This document shows positions 29,066 to 38,670 of a stretch of 64,000 nucleotides of DNA, one piece after another (the first letter of the stretch is position 1; every line of letters begins with the position of its first letter). Both the position numbers and the translations under genes were made by a program. The stretch comes from Limnobaculum xujianqingii (lineage in GTDB: Bacteria; Pseudomonadota; Gammaproteobacteria; Enterobacterales; Enterobacteriaceae). Under the pieces are notes generated by a model. It saw nothing but the letters and a program-made list of their open reading frames with translations, was not told where the DNA came from and ran no database searches. The stretch is from NCBI RefSeq assembly GCF_013394855.1, contig NZ_JABMLK010000002.1, forward strand, positions 1,550,001 to 1,614,000, read 5' to 3'.

Positions 29066-29755
29066 CTATTCGACTGGGGTACTTAAGCGATATATACGCT
29101 GAGGTCGACCCACTTTTCCATAAATAATCTCAGCCTGTAAGAAACGTTCTTTCGCGCAAAACTCCAGATAGCGTCTGGCTGTTGTGCGGCTTAATCCTAA
29201 TTTTTTCGCAATATCTTCAGCGGTATAGCCAATTTGTGCATCACTGAATGCATCCTGAACAATCTTTAGCGTGATTTCGTCAATACCGATGGGCATGGTT
29301 GGTTTAGCCTGAATGCGGGCGAAGGTATTAAACATTTCATCAACCTGCCACTGACTGACATCTTCCGTCTGCTTCTGAACCCGATGCAGATGACTAAGGC
29401 GAACCAATGTTTGTTCCAGGCGATCGTAAGACACGGGCTTAAGCAGATAGTCAAAAACACCGCAGCGAATAGCTTCCGAAACGGTATCAATATCGCTGGC
29501 AGCAGTAATAAAGATAACTTCACCATGGTATTTTTCAGCAGAGAGCTCTTGTAATAGCTCAATGCCCCGACCATCCGGCAGATAGTTATCCAGAATGATC
29601 AAATCGGGCTTGAAGTTATTAATCATCATGCGCCCTTGCTCAAGATTACCGGCGAGCCAAACCTGACGACAGCTATTATGGCGTTTAATAAATTCAGCGT
29701 GCATTTCAGCGAGCGGAGTTTCATCCTCAATAATTAGAATATTTAGGTATTTCAT
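29066..29755 (-). CDS. citB: Citrate-responsive response regulator CitB/DpiA
   Basis: This 229-residue protein has a receiver domain (IIEDETPLAEMH; phosphorylation Asp in LIILDNYLPDG; LLKPVSYDRL) and a C-terminal helix-turn-helix of the CitB/DcuR class (AEDIAKKLGLSRTTARRYLE). It activates citrate fermentation genes when phosphorylated by CitA. The ATG at 29755 is four bases after the citA stop and gives the family N-terminus MKYLNILIIEDE; the longer open frame reads back through citA. Confidence 0.92.
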   Translation of the reverse strand: MKYLNILIIEDETPLAEMHAEFIKRHNSCRQVWLAGNLEQGRMMINNFKPDLIILDNYLPDGRGIELLQELSAEKYHGEVIFITAASDIDTVSEAIRCGVFDYLLKPVSYDRLEQTLVRLSHLHRVQKQTEDVSQWQVDEMFNTFARIQAKPTMPIGIDEITLKIVQDAFSDAQIGYTAEDIAKKLGLSRTTARRYLEFCAKERFLQAEIIYGKVGRPQRIYRLSTPVE

Positions 29756-29759
29756 ATAA

Positions 29760-31388
29760 TTAATTTCCTTTTCCTTTGGGGATAAAAATAGAGAATACGG
29801 TGCCGCAAGGCTCATTATCATCAAGAGTGATGGTGCCGCTATATTGGTCAATATAGGTCTTGACCAGATAGAGACCGATACCGTGGTCTCCACTGTTTTT
29901 AGACGTCACGCCTCGCGTAAAAATAGTGTCGCGAATATCAGGTTCAATGCCGCAGCCATTGTCTGAAACTTCAATAATTAGTTCAGATCCTTCATCCGAG
30001 ATAAAAAACTCAATCAGTTTATTGCTGTCAGGATTTTTTAATGTGGCTTCAAAAGCATTATTCAATAAATTTCCAAGAATACTGGCCAGTTCATTTTCCG
30101 TGAGTGGATTGATATTGGCACTAAGTGTACTGCCGGGAGTAAATTGAATTTCCAGTCCGAGTTCTTTTGCCCGATGATACTTACCAAACAACAGGCCAGC
30201 AATCAGGCGATTTTTAAACATCTGACTAATGCTATCGATAAGTGACTGTTGGTTAGAGGATTCGAATTTGACCATCTCCAGTGCCCGGTCATACTCTTTT
30301 AGCTGCAACAATCCACCAATGGTGGAGATCCAGTTAAGATGTTCATGACGTAGCGTACGCAGGTTTTCTACATACTGTTGTATTTGGCTCAGTTGGGCAC
30401 TGAGAGTATTGATCTCATCATGACGGCGGAAGCTGACAACCCAGCCCTGAAATTCACCGTCAATCCAAATTCCCACCCGGTTAGCAATAATTTTTAAACC
30501 ATTAATAATAAGCAGATCGTCAATGCGGTTGGTGCCGCTGGTTTCAAGAAAGTAATCGGGTGGCGTAATTAAGTTTTGTACCTGACGGCCCACCAGATAT
30601 TTTGCTGCACCGGCCAGCTTAAACATTTTTTGTGCGTTCTGGTTAATGGCGGTGATCTTGCCTTCGGTATCGACGGCGATAAGCCCTTCGAAAACCGCGC
30701 CAAACAGCGCATCTTGCTGGCGCTGTACTCTGGCAATCTCCATGGGCTCCATTCCCATCATCTGTTTTTTTATATGGGTGGAGAATTGCCAGGAGAGCAG
30801 AATAAGAATAAAGAGAATCAGCAGCAGAGCACTGGTAAGGGGGAGAATTTGATTAGAGCGCCACATATCGATTTTACTGTTGAGATACCCTAACGATATG
30901 ACACCAATGACATGATTATTTTTGTCCCAGATAGGCGTTTTTGCCCTCAGGGCCAGCCCCATCGATCCTTCACTACTGATAATGTAACTTTCGCCCCGTT
31001 CCAATGCGCCTGGTTTATTCCACTGCATGGTAAAACCGATTTTTTCCGGATTAGGGTGATACAGACGGGTAGAGTTTTCATCACCAATAACCAAATAGCT
31101 AAAGTTAGATTCCATACTAAGACGGTCAGCGATCTTTTTAAGTTTTTTGGTATCTCTTTGTTCCACACCTTCAATCACATCATCCATTGAAGCAATGATC
31201 TTGGCCTGATTCATGGCAATTTCGCTGACTTTATCGGTCAGATAATTATCCAATTGATATTCCATGAATTTGTTTAATGCGCCTAACAGTAAGGTAAAAA
31301 CCACAAGCAATAATAAGAATACACGCCATTGAAATGACATGTTTTTTAACATATTCTTAATATATTCCTTTTTCGTTTTAATACGCAT
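29760..31388 (-). CDS. citA: Citrate sensor histidine kinase CitA/DpiB
   Basis: This 542-residue kinase has two membrane helices (about residues 18-40 and 182-205) flanking a periplasmic PAS-like citrate domain with the typical SYLVIGDENSTRLYHP ligand-binding segment. A cytoplasmic PAS domain follows, then the phosphoacceptor in LRHEHLNWIS and ATPase motifs (DNGCGI, GDHGIGLYLV). It senses citrate in the periplasm. An ATG at 31352 (MLKNMSF) with AAGGAA upstream is an alternative start. The gene is divergent from citC. Confidence 0.93.
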   Translation of the reverse strand: MRIKTKKEYIKNMLKNMSFQWRVFLLLLVVFTLLLGALNKFMEYQLDNYLTDKVSEIAMNQAKIIASMDDVIEGVEQRDTKKLKKIADRLSMESNFSYLVIGDENSTRLYHPNPEKIGFTMQWNKPGALERGESYIISSEGSMGLALRAKTPIWDKNNHVIGVISLGYLNSKIDMWRSNQILPLTSALLLILFILILLSWQFSTHIKKQMMGMEPMEIARVQRQQDALFGAVFEGLIAVDTEGKITAINQNAQKMFKLAGAAKYLVGRQVQNLITPPDYFLETSGTNRIDDLLIINGLKIIANRVGIWIDGEFQGWVVSFRRHDEINTLSAQLSQIQQYVENLRTLRHEHLNWISTIGGLLQLKEYDRALEMVKFESSNQQSLIDSISQMFKNRLIAGLLFGKYHRAKELGLEIQFTPGSTLSANINPLTENELASILGNLLNNAFEATLKNPDSNKLIEFFISDEGSELIIEVSDNGCGIEPDIRDTIFTRGVTSKNSGDHGIGLYLVKTYIDQYSGTITLDDNEPCGTVFSIFIPKGKGN

Positions 31389-31724
31389 TTAACATTCACT
31401 TTTTATTATTTGAAGTGTGAGGAATGAATATAATTAATTTATTTATAAAATGCATTTAATTAATAAAAAAAATAAAAACCATTAAGATATTAATGTTTAT
31501 TCGGCTAAGTGTGAAGCAGATCAATTAACTCCCTCAACCTAGTTACTATGATGTTATCCATGATTTTATTAGTCAATTGACTTATTTTTTTAATTATTAA
31601 AATAACATTCCCGATAATGTTATAGATATCATTTTATTTTAATTATTAACTTCTGATAAATGTGTAAGTCAGCACGGTATTTTTCTTTATTACTATAGCT
31701 AAATACTTATATAGAGAATAGAAC
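31389..31724. promoter_or_regulatory. Divergent citA/citC control region
   Basis: This very AT-rich 336-bp gap between the two-component genes and the lyase operon must hold both promoters and the CitB sites. The clearest site is TGTGAAGCAGATCAAT (31510-31525), which fits CRP at 8 of 10 half-site positions and, shifted by one base, fits FNR at 8 of 10 (GTGAA-N4-ATCAA). Which protein binds, if either, is open. Confidence 0.5.
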
Positions 31725-32801
31725 ATGTATAACTCAACAATATTCAGCCGTGTAAAACGTTCAGAGTATAAAAAGATAGCTGAGATCACAAAATTTCTGC
31801 GTAAGAACGATTTGAATATTGATACTTCGGTTGAAGAGTTTATTACCGTAATGCGTGATAACCAAATTATCGCCTGCGGTGGTATTGCCGATAATATAAT
31901 TAAATGCGTGGCTATTAACGAAGAACTTCGGGGAGAAGGAATTGCACTCTCTCTGGCGACGGAATTGGTTAATCTGGCTTATGAACGTCACCATAGCCAT
32001 CTGTTTATTTATACTAAAACTCAAAATGAAGTTTTGTTTCGCCAGTGTGGTTTTTTCCCTATTGCTTCTGTTCCCGGCATCGTGGTTTTAATGGAAAACA
32101 GCAGTTGCCGTTTGCGTCGTTATAGTCAGCAGTTAGCGACCAGCCGTCAGCCAGGAGAAAAGATTGGCTGCATCATAATGAATGCCAATCCATTTACCCT
32201 GGGCCATCAATATTTGGTGCAGCAGGCAGCAGCACAGTGTGACTGGCTTCATTTGTTTTTAGTCAAAGAAAATACCTCTACTTTTCCTTATGTAGACCGC
32301 TTAAGACTGGTTACTGAGGGAACTGCAAATATTGCCAACCTGACGGTTCATCCCGGGTCGGAGTATATGATTTCCCGGGCAACTTTCCCTTGCTACTTTA
32401 TTAAAGAGCAGGGCATGGTTGATAACTGCTATACCGAAATTGACCTGAAAATCTTCCGACAGTATCTGGCCCCGGCTTTGGGTGTTACCCATCGCTTTGT
32501 GGGTACTGAGCCGTTCTGTGAAGTGACCAGTAAATATAACGCCGATATGCGTTACTGGCTAAATACCCCTGAATTAACTTTCCCCCCTATTGAGTTAGTT
32601 GAAATAGAGCGCTTGCAGCATGAAGGTACGGCTATTTCAGCTTCCTGGGTACGTCGTTTGTTAGCTAAAAAACAGATGGATGTTATTGCTAACCTGGTAC
32701 CCGACTGCACTTATAACTATTTAATTAATAACCCGAATATTCGGCAGAAAAGTGCAGGCATTCCCTCAGAAGAATCTGTTATTACCGTAGGTGAATTATG
32801 A
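31725..32801 (+). CDS. citC: [Citrate (pro-3S)-lyase] ligase CitC
   Basis: This 358-residue protein acetylates the prosthetic group of the CitD subunit with ATP and acetate, switching citrate lyase on. It has an N-terminal GNAT-like region and a nucleotidyltransferase domain with the HIGH-like motif [11 protein letters not shown] and a C-terminal [11 protein letters not shown] segment. It is first in the citCDEFXG operon and overlaps citD by four bases (ATGA). Confidence 0.95.
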   Translation: MYNSTIFSRVKRSEYKKIAEITKFLRKNDLNIDTSVEEFITVMRDNQIIACGGIADNIIKCVAINEELRGEGIALSLATELVNLAYERHHSHLFIYTKTQNEVLFRQCGFFPIASVPGIVVLMENSSCRLRRYSQQLATSRQPGEKIGCIIMNANPFTLGHQYLVQQAAAQCDWLHLFLVKENTSTFPYVDRLRLVTEGTANIANLTVHPGSEYMISRATFPCYFIKEQGMVDNCYTEIDLKIFRQYLAPALGVTHRFVGTEPFCEVTSKYNADMRYWLNTPELTFPPIELVEIERLQHEGTAISASWVRRLLAKKQMDVIANLVPDCTYNYLINNPNIRQKSAGIPSEESVITVGEL

Positions 32802-33094
32802 AAATTGTAAAAGAAGCCGTTGCCGGCACACTTGAGTCAAGTGATGTCATGGTACGGATCGCACCCATTGGAGGGTCGGAAATCGATCTGCAGTTAAACA
32901 GCAGCGTAGAAAAACAGTTTGGTGATGCCATCCGGGAAACCATGATGGATACATTATCCAAACTGGGCGTAACAGGCGTTCAACTGATTATCGATGATAA
33001 AGGCGCTCTGGACTGCATCTTACGTGCTCGTCTGCAAACCGTGCTGTTAAGAGCCAGTGACAGCAAAGAACTTCCGTGGGGGGCATTAAAATGA
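32798..33094 (+). CDS. citD: Citrate lyase acyl carrier protein (gamma subunit) CitD
   Basis: This 98-residue protein carries the 2'-(5''-triphosphoribosyl)-3'-dephospho-CoA group on a serine in the segment [12 protein letters not shown] near residues 11-15. It shuttles acetyl and citryl groups between CitF and CitE. It overlaps citC and citE by ATGA at both ends. Confidence 0.95.
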   Translation: MKIVKEAVAGTLESSDVMVRIAPIGGSEIDLQLNSSVEKQFGDAIRETMMDTLSKLGVTGVQLIIDDKGALDCILRARLQTVLLRASDSKELPWGALK

Positions 33095-33987
33095 ATCCAG
33101 CTCTAAAACAGCGCGTTCGCCGCAGTATGCTGTTTGTTCCCGGCGCTAATGCCGCCATGGTGAGTAACTCTTTCATTTACTCTGCTGATGCCATCATGTT
33201 CGACCTGGAAGACTCGGTAGCGTTAAGAGAGAAAGATGCTGCGCGTTTACTGGTATTCCATGCGCTGCAACACCCGATGTATCAGAAGATTGAAACCGTT
33301 GTGCGGGTAAACGCGCTGGATTCCGAATTTGGTATTAAAGATCTTGAAGCAGTGGTACGCGGTGGCGTTGATATTGTTCGCTTACCGAAAACCGATAGCG
33401 CTCAGGATGTGATTGATATGGAACAACAGATCGCCCGCATTGAAGCGGAATGTGGTCGGGAAGTTGGTAGCACCGGAATGATGGCGGCAATTGAATCTGC
33501 AGAAGGCATCAATAATGCCGTTGATATTGCACTGGCTTCTACACGCCTGATTGGTATTGCTCTGGGCGCTGAAGACTATGTGCGCAACCTGCGTACCGAG
33601 CGCTCACCAGAAGGTATTGAGCTACTATTTGCCCGTTGCTCTATCTTACAGGCTGCCCGTGCGGCCGGAATTGCGGCATTTGATACTGTCTATTCCGATG
33701 CCAATAACGAGCAGGGCTTCCTGAATGAAGCGGCTCATATCAAGCAGTTAGGTTTTGATGGCAAATCGCTAATTAACCCTCGTCAAATAGAACTTCTTCA
33801 CAACCTTTATGCACCAACCATCAAAGAGCTGGAACATGCTCAGCGAGTGATTGAAGCGGCAGAAGCTGCGGCTGCTGAAGGTCTGGGTGTGGTTTCTCTT
33901 AATGGCAAAATGATTGACGGCCCGATTATTGAACGTGCTCGTCTGGTGGTACAACGCGCAGCGCTTTCTGGCGTTCGTGAAGAATAA
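33091..33987 (+). CDS. citE: Citrate lyase beta subunit CitE
   Basis: This 298-residue TIM-barrel lyase splits citryl-ACP into oxaloacetate and acetyl-ACP. Family motifs include [17 protein letters not shown] with metal-binding acids, and [11 protein letters not shown] chose the ATG at 33091 (MNPALKQ), overlapping the citD stop, with a GGGGGG site upstream. A GTG at 33076 is in frame but would overlap citD further. Confidence 0.95.
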   Translation: MNPALKQRVRRSMLFVPGANAAMVSNSFIYSADAIMFDLEDSVALREKDAARLLVFHALQHPMYQKIETVVRVNALDSEFGIKDLEAVVRGGVDIVRLPKTDSAQDVIDMEQQIARIEAECGREVGSTGMMAAIESAEGINNAVDIALASTRLIGIALGAEDYVRNLRTERSPEGIELLFARCSILQAARAAGIAAFDTVYSDANNEQGFLNEAAHIKQLGFDGKSLINPRQIELLHNLYAPTIKELEHAQRVIEAAEAAAAEGLGVVSLNGKMIDGPIIERARLVVQRAALSGVREE

Positions 33988-34003
33988 GATGAGGTGAATA
34001 ATA

Positions 34004-35560
34004 ATGGCTCGCCAACAACGTGTAACCAATTTATGTAATAGCCTGATTCAACAACTTAATGATTTTGATGAAGAATCCGGGGCTAAAGCGCCGCTGAAAT
34101 TGTCGCCTTTCCGCGATGTTTCCAAGGCTAATCTGCAATCGAAAAAACCAAGAGATAAGAAAATCTGTAATTCGCTGGAAGATGCGATTCGTCGTTCCGG
34201 CTTGCAGGACGGTATGACTATCTCTTTTCACCATGCTTTTCGCGGTGGGGATTTAACCGTTAATTTAGTTATGGCTCAAATCGCCATGATGGGGTTCAAA
34301 AATCTGACGCTGGCCTCCAGCTCGCTGGCAGGTTGTCACTCTCCGTTGATTGAACATATCCGTAATGGTGTAGTGACCCGAATTTATACCTCTGGTCTGC
34401 GCGGGCCATTGGCAGAAGAGATCTCCCGTGGATTATTGAAAGAGCCGGTTCAGGTTCACTCTCATGGTGGTCGCGTAAATCTGGTGGAATCTGGAGAGCT
34501 AAGCATTGATGTAGCTTTCCTTGGGGTTCCGGCATGCGATGAATTTGGTAATGCCAACGGATTCACCGGCAAAGCCTGTTGTGGTTCGCTGGGCTATGGT
34601 CGGGTCGATGCTGAGCACGCTAAAACAGTGGTGCTGCTGACGGAAGATATCCTGCCGTACCCACATCATCCACTGAGTATTTGTCAGGACCAGGTGGATT
34701 TGATTGTACAAGTCGATCGCGTTGGTGATGCGGATAAGATTGGTGCTGATGCTACGCGCATGACTACCAACCCACGTGAACTGCTGATTGCACGCAGAGC
34801 GGCTGAAGTGATCATTAACTCTGGTTATTTCAAACAGGGTTTCTCAATGCAAACCGGTACCGGTGGCGCATCTCTGGCAGTCGTTCGTTTTCTGGAAAAC
34901 AAAATGCGTAGCCAGAATATCACCGCCGGTTTTGCTCTGGGTGGTATCACAGCGGCCATGGTTGATCTGCATGAGAAGGGGCTTATCGACAAGTTACTGG
35001 ACGTGCAGAGCTTTGACAGTGGCGCAGCTGCATCACTGGCGCGTAACCCAAATCACGTTGAGATCAGCGCTAACCAATACGCTAACTTCACTTCTAAAGG
35101 CGCTTCCGTTGACCATCTGGATGTAGTGATTCTTAGCGCTCTGGAGATTGATACTCAGTTTAATATTAACGTACTCACCGGCTCTGATGGCGTATTGCGC
35201 GGCGCATCTGGTGGACACTGTGATACCGCAGCGGCTTCCAAGCTATCCATTATTGTGGCACCGCTGGTACGTGGGCGTATTCCAACCATCGTTGAGCAGG
35301 TAACAACCTTAATTACACCGGGAAGCAGTATCGATATTTTGGTTACCGACCATGGTATTGCGGTTAACCCTGCTCGTCCTGAACTGGCTGAGCGTTTACA
35401 GAAAGCAGGTATGGATATTGTCAGTATTAATGACCTGTATCAGCGCGCATTAATGCTAACCGGTAAGCCCAAGCCGATTGAATTCACCGATCGTGTAGTG
35501 GCGGTGGTTCGCTATCGCGATGGTTCAGTGATTGATGTTGTTAATCAGATAAAAGAGTAA
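34004..35560 (+). CDS. citF: Citrate lyase alpha subunit CitF
   Basis: This 518-residue subunit exchanges the acetyl group on the ACP for citrate (citrate:acetyl-ACP transferase). Recognisable segments are ISFHHAFRGGD, TGTGGASLA and the C-terminal VTDHGIAVNP. A GAGGTGA site precedes the ATG, 16 bases after citE. Confidence 0.96.
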   Translation: MARQQRVTNLCNSLIQQLNDFDEESGAKAPLKLSPFRDVSKANLQSKKPRDKKICNSLEDAIRRSGLQDGMTISFHHAFRGGDLTVNLVMAQIAMMGFKNLTLASSSLAGCHSPLIEHIRNGVVTRIYTSGLRGPLAEEISRGLLKEPVQVHSHGGRVNLVESGELSIDVAFLGVPACDEFGNANGFTGKACCGSLGYGRVDAEHAKTVVLLTEDILPYPHHPLSICQDQVDLIVQVDRVGDADKIGADATRMTTNPRELLIARRAAEVIINSGYFKQGFSMQTGTGGASLAVVRFLENKMRSQNITAGFALGGITAAMVDLHEKGLIDKLLDVQSFDSGAAASLARNPNHVEISANQYANFTSKGASVDHLDVVILSALEIDTQFNINVLTGSDGVLRGASGGHCDTAAASKLSIIVAPLVRGRIPTIVEQVTTLITPGSSIDILVTDHGIAVNPARPELAERLQKAGMDIVSINDLYQRALMLTGKPKPIEFTDRVVAVVRYRDGSVIDVVNQIKE

Positions 35561-35567
35561 CCGTGTA

Positions 35568-36098
35568 ATGAATATTCTCCCGGAACAGGCGAGTTATCAC
35601 AAAGTCACGTTGGAAGAGGTTTTGTTGAGCAGAGAGGCCCGTCAGGAACGGCAGCAGCTCTGGTTAGCGAAATACCAAACCGCCCTGATTTCGTTAACCG
35701 TTGTGGTTCCGGGTGAAATTAAAGACAGCACGGTAGTGCGCCAGGCCTTTAATCTGGCCTGGCAAACGTTAGAGAAGTTATCTCAACAGCAGAAGTGGAA
35801 TGTTGTTGATAAAGCAGTATTTTGTCTGCCAACCGGTCCGGAAGGGCTGATGGCAGTAAGACATGATGCCAGAGAAGTTAAGCGCGCTTGCGTAGCAAGT
35901 GAAGAGCAAAGCGCGGTTGGTCGCCTGTGGGATATTGACGTGATCGGTAGCGAAGGCATTGTCTCCCGCCAGTCCATGGATATAGCACCAAGACAGTGTT
36001 TTCTTTGCTCCCGCGATGCGCGAATTTGCGCCCGTGAACGCACCCATTCCATACCGGCGCTGCATCAGGCGATGGAGGATTTAATCAATCATGTTTAG
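35568..36098 (+). CDS. citX: Apo-citrate lyase phosphoribosyl-dephospho-CoA transferase CitX
   Basis: This 176-residue nucleotidyltransferase attaches the prosthetic group to apo-CitD. The family motif GRLWDIDV is present with its acidic residues. It follows citF by seven bases and overlaps citG by eight. Several enterobacteria have citX fused to citG; here they are separate. Confidence 0.94.
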   Translation: MNILPEQASYHKVTLEEVLLSREARQERQQLWLAKYQTALISLTVVVPGEIKDSTVVRQAFNLAWQTLEKLSQQQKWNVVDKAVFCLPTGPEGLMAVRHDAREVKRACVASEEQSAVGRLWDIDVIGSEGIVSRQSMDIAPRQCFLCSRDARICARERTHSIPALHQAMEDLINHV

Positions 36099-37008
36099 CT
36101 CAATGAATTCGGCCAATGCTGCTCATCGTCTGGAACTCAACAAGCTACCCTGGGTAGTCCGCTGTAGCCAGCTGGCCAACAGCGCCATGCTTAATGAAGT
36201 TAATCTGACGCCTAAACCCGGGCTGGTGGATATGCGCAATAACGGCGCGCATAAAGATATGGACCTGACGGATTTCTACCGTAGTGCCGAAGCAATTCGG
36301 ATCTGGATCCCTTATTTCATTGAGTATGGAATGAGTACTCATCTGCAACCCAGTAGCGATATTTTATACGGGCTACGCCCGCTGGGTATGGCGTGTGAAG
36401 CATCGATGTATAAAGCCACATCTGGTGTAAATACTCACAAAGGCACGATTTTCTCTCTGGGATTACTGGCAACTGCCATGGGCAGACTGGTTTCAAATCA
36501 AAAAGCAGTTACCCAGCAAAATTTATGTCATGAAGTGGCTGCTATGAGCCACGGCATGGTGATGCGCGAGCTGGAACAGAATAATCAGGCATTGACTGCA
36601 GGGCAGAGGCTCTACCAGCAGCATGGATTGTCTGGTGCTCGTGGTGAAGCCGAGTCTGGTTTTCAGTCAGTGTTGACCACGTCATTACCGGTTTATCAAA
36701 GTTTAATTGCTCAGGGAATTGACCCACAACGTGCCTTATTGCAGGCACTGCTCAGCCTGATGGCGGTGAACGGTGACACCAATGTTGCCTCTCGCGGCGG
36801 GCCGGAAGGTTTGCGCTGGTTACAGCAAACAGCACAGCAGTTTTTGGCCGAAGGCGGTGTGATGCAAACCGATTACATCACCAAACTAAAAGAGTTCGAC
36901 AGGCAGTGCATTGAACGTAATTTAAGCCCCGGTGGCAGTGCCGATTTGTTGATTGTGACCTGGTTTCTGGCCCAGTTTCCTGAATCCCATAGCAAGAATA
37001 TTAATTAA
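36091..37008 (+). CDS. citG: Triphosphoribosyl-dephospho-CoA synthase CitG
   Basis: This 305-residue enzyme makes the citrate lyase prosthetic group precursor from ATP and dephospho-CoA. The motifs [19 protein letters not shown] and [15 protein letters not shown] are those of the CitG/MdcB family. A GGAGGA site lies inside the end of citX. Confidence 0.95.
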   Translation: MFSSMNSANAAHRLELNKLPWVVRCSQLANSAMLNEVNLTPKPGLVDMRNNGAHKDMDLTDFYRSAEAIRIWIPYFIEYGMSTHLQPSSDILYGLRPLGMACEASMYKATSGVNTHKGTIFSLGLLATAMGRLVSNQKAVTQQNLCHEVAAMSHGMVMRELEQNNQALTAGQRLYQQHGLSGARGEAESGFQSVLTTSLPVYQSLIAQGIDPQRALLQALLSLMAVNGDTNVASRGGPEGLRWLQQTAQQFLAEGGVMQTDYITKLKEFDRQCIERNLSPGGSADLLIVTWFLAQFPESHSKNIN

Positions 37009-37029
37009 TCATCGCTGGAGGAGTTAATC

Positions 37030-38175
37030 GTGGAAAGTCATACCATTCCCTGCTTCTGGATGCGTGGGGGAACCAGTAAAGCCGGTTGTTTTGTGGAGGA
37101 TTCCCTTCCACCAGAAGTTTCAGAGCAGGATAAGTTGTTATGCCGTATTTATGGCAGCAGCGATCCTTCCGGACGTCAGATAAATGGTATGGGTGGCGGA
37201 ACGTCGACTACCAGTAAAGCCATGATTGTGGGCAAACGAGCCGGTGAAAAGAACAGCGTTAACTATACTTTTTGTCAGGTTGAAACCGCAACTAATGCGG
37301 TAGATCGTAAAGGAAACTGCGGCAATATTTCTTCTGCTGTCGGACCATTTGCTATTGAAAATGGGCTGGTAGATGAAATAACTGAACCGGTAACCAGAGT
37401 CAAAATCTTTAATACCAATACCCAAAAGACCATCGTTTCCCATGTGCCGGTTAAAGCGGGAAAAGTGGTGTATAACGGCGACTTCTCTATTTCTGGCGTA
37501 CCTGGTACCGGCGCTCGTATTCAACTTGACTTTCTTTCCCCTGGCGGCGCGGTAACGGGAAAGTTACTGCCAACAGGACAGCCTAAAGATGTGCTCGATG
37601 TACCCGGTTATGGGCCAACAGAAATCACCATTGTTGATGCGGCCAATCCTCTGGTATTCGTCAGAGCGGCAGATTTAGGACTTACAGGCAATGAGTTACC
37701 CGCTGAAATCGACTGTAACGCTAAGCTATTAGACAGAATGCTGGCTATTCGCGAAGCTGCGGCGGTACTGATTGGGCTGGCGAAAGATATGAATGACGCG
37801 AAGCATAATAGTCAGGCAGTACCAAAATTCTGCTTTATTGCGCCACCAATGGGTTATACCAGTTTGTCTGGTCAGGTAGTTTCGGCAGACGCCATTGATA
37901 TTCAGGCCAGAATGCTGTCTATGGGGAAACTGCACCCGGTACTGGCCATTACCGGTGGGGTCTGTATTGGCGTAGCGGCTAAGATTCCGGGAACATTGGT
38001 GTATGAAATAGCCGGAAACTGCAGCGAAAAAGATGAGTTAAATATTGGCCACTGTAGTGGGGTTTTATCGGTTAGTGCTGAGGTAGAAAACCAGAGTGGC
38101 GAATTGAAGGTATTAAATGGAACGGTATATCGAACTGCCCGCGTGCTGATGAGGGGTGATATCGACTTTAATTAA
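37030..38175 (+). CDS. PrpF-family isomerase encoded at the end of the citrate lyase operon
   Basis: This 381-residue protein belongs to the PrpF family (diaminopimelate epimerase-like fold), with MRGGTSKAGCF at the start and the key KGNCGNISSAVG segment containing the conserved cysteine. PrpF itself isomerises 2-methylaconitate; relatives act on aconitate and oxalomesaconate. The start is GTG at 37030, set by GGAGGAG seven bases upstream. It is 21 bases after citG and before a terminator at 38278, so it belongs to the citrate operon. E. coli and Klebsiella citrate operons lack it as far as I know. A role in feeding aconitate-type acids into the pathway is an inference. Confidence 0.85.
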   Translation: MESHTIPCFWMRGGTSKAGCFVEDSLPPEVSEQDKLLCRIYGSSDPSGRQINGMGGGTSTTSKAMIVGKRAGEKNSVNYTFCQVETATNAVDRKGNCGNISSAVGPFAIENGLVDEITEPVTRVKIFNTNTQKTIVSHVPVKAGKVVYNGDFSISGVPGTGARIQLDFLSPGGAVTGKLLPTGQPKDVLDVPGYGPTEITIVDAANPLVFVRAADLGLTGNELPAEIDCNAKLLDRMLAIREAAAVLIGLAKDMNDAKHNSQAVPKFCFIAPPMGYTSLSGQVVSADAIDIQARMLSMGKLHPVLAITGGVCIGVAAKIPGTLVYEIAGNCSEKDELNIGHCSGVLSVSAEVENQSGELKVLNGTVYRTARVLMRGDIDFN

Positions 38176-38277
38176 TAATAAACCATCTTTTATACTATTT
38201 ATGAATTAAGTAATAACAACTAGAAAATATATAGAATCGGATAGGTAATAATTAATCTCCTGTTTGCTTCTCTGTCT

Positions 38278-38312
38278 TGGCACTTATTATTCCTTGGTAA
38301 GTGCCATTTTTT
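38278..38312 (+). terminator. Terminator of the citrate lyase operon
   Basis: TGGCACTTA (38278-38286) pairs with TAAGTGCCA (38298-38306), followed by six T. It separates the operon from the transporter gene. Confidence 0.88.
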
Positions 38313-38670
38313 ATTAGTGGATAATTTTATTCATATGAATAGTTAAATATATAAAGTTAATAAGAATTAAAAGGGTAATTAAAAACATTAAATTTATAAC
38401 TTCAATTTAGTCTGCGTCACATAATTATTATTTGGTTTGCCGCATTATCTGATGCAATTGATAAGAATATATTTGCCTTCTGGCATTGGGTTTATTTACT
38501 AAGGTTAGATAGTCATATCGATAGCCAAGTCGATAATAACAAGTCGATAACAATAAATAAAAGAGTACTAAAAGTAGTTAGCCGATTTTTATAAATAGCT
38601 TTGATGCTTATTTCTGTTGATTTAAGCACGTGCCCCTTATTTTGTTTTTATCTTAAGGAGATTGAGAGTA
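38313..38670 (+). promoter_or_regulatory. AT-rich promoter region of the citrate transporter
   Basis: No coding signal is visible. Three TCGATA boxes at 38518, 38530 and 38544 (two within AAGTCGATAA) form a loose direct repeat about 120-150 bp before the gene and could be regulator sites. AAGGAG lies 11 bases before the start codon. Confidence 0.4.

Noticed and set aside
31389..31724. A small gene or RNA in the citA/citC gap
   Set aside because: Only short frames without ribosome sites and AT-rich DNA; it is better read as a control region.
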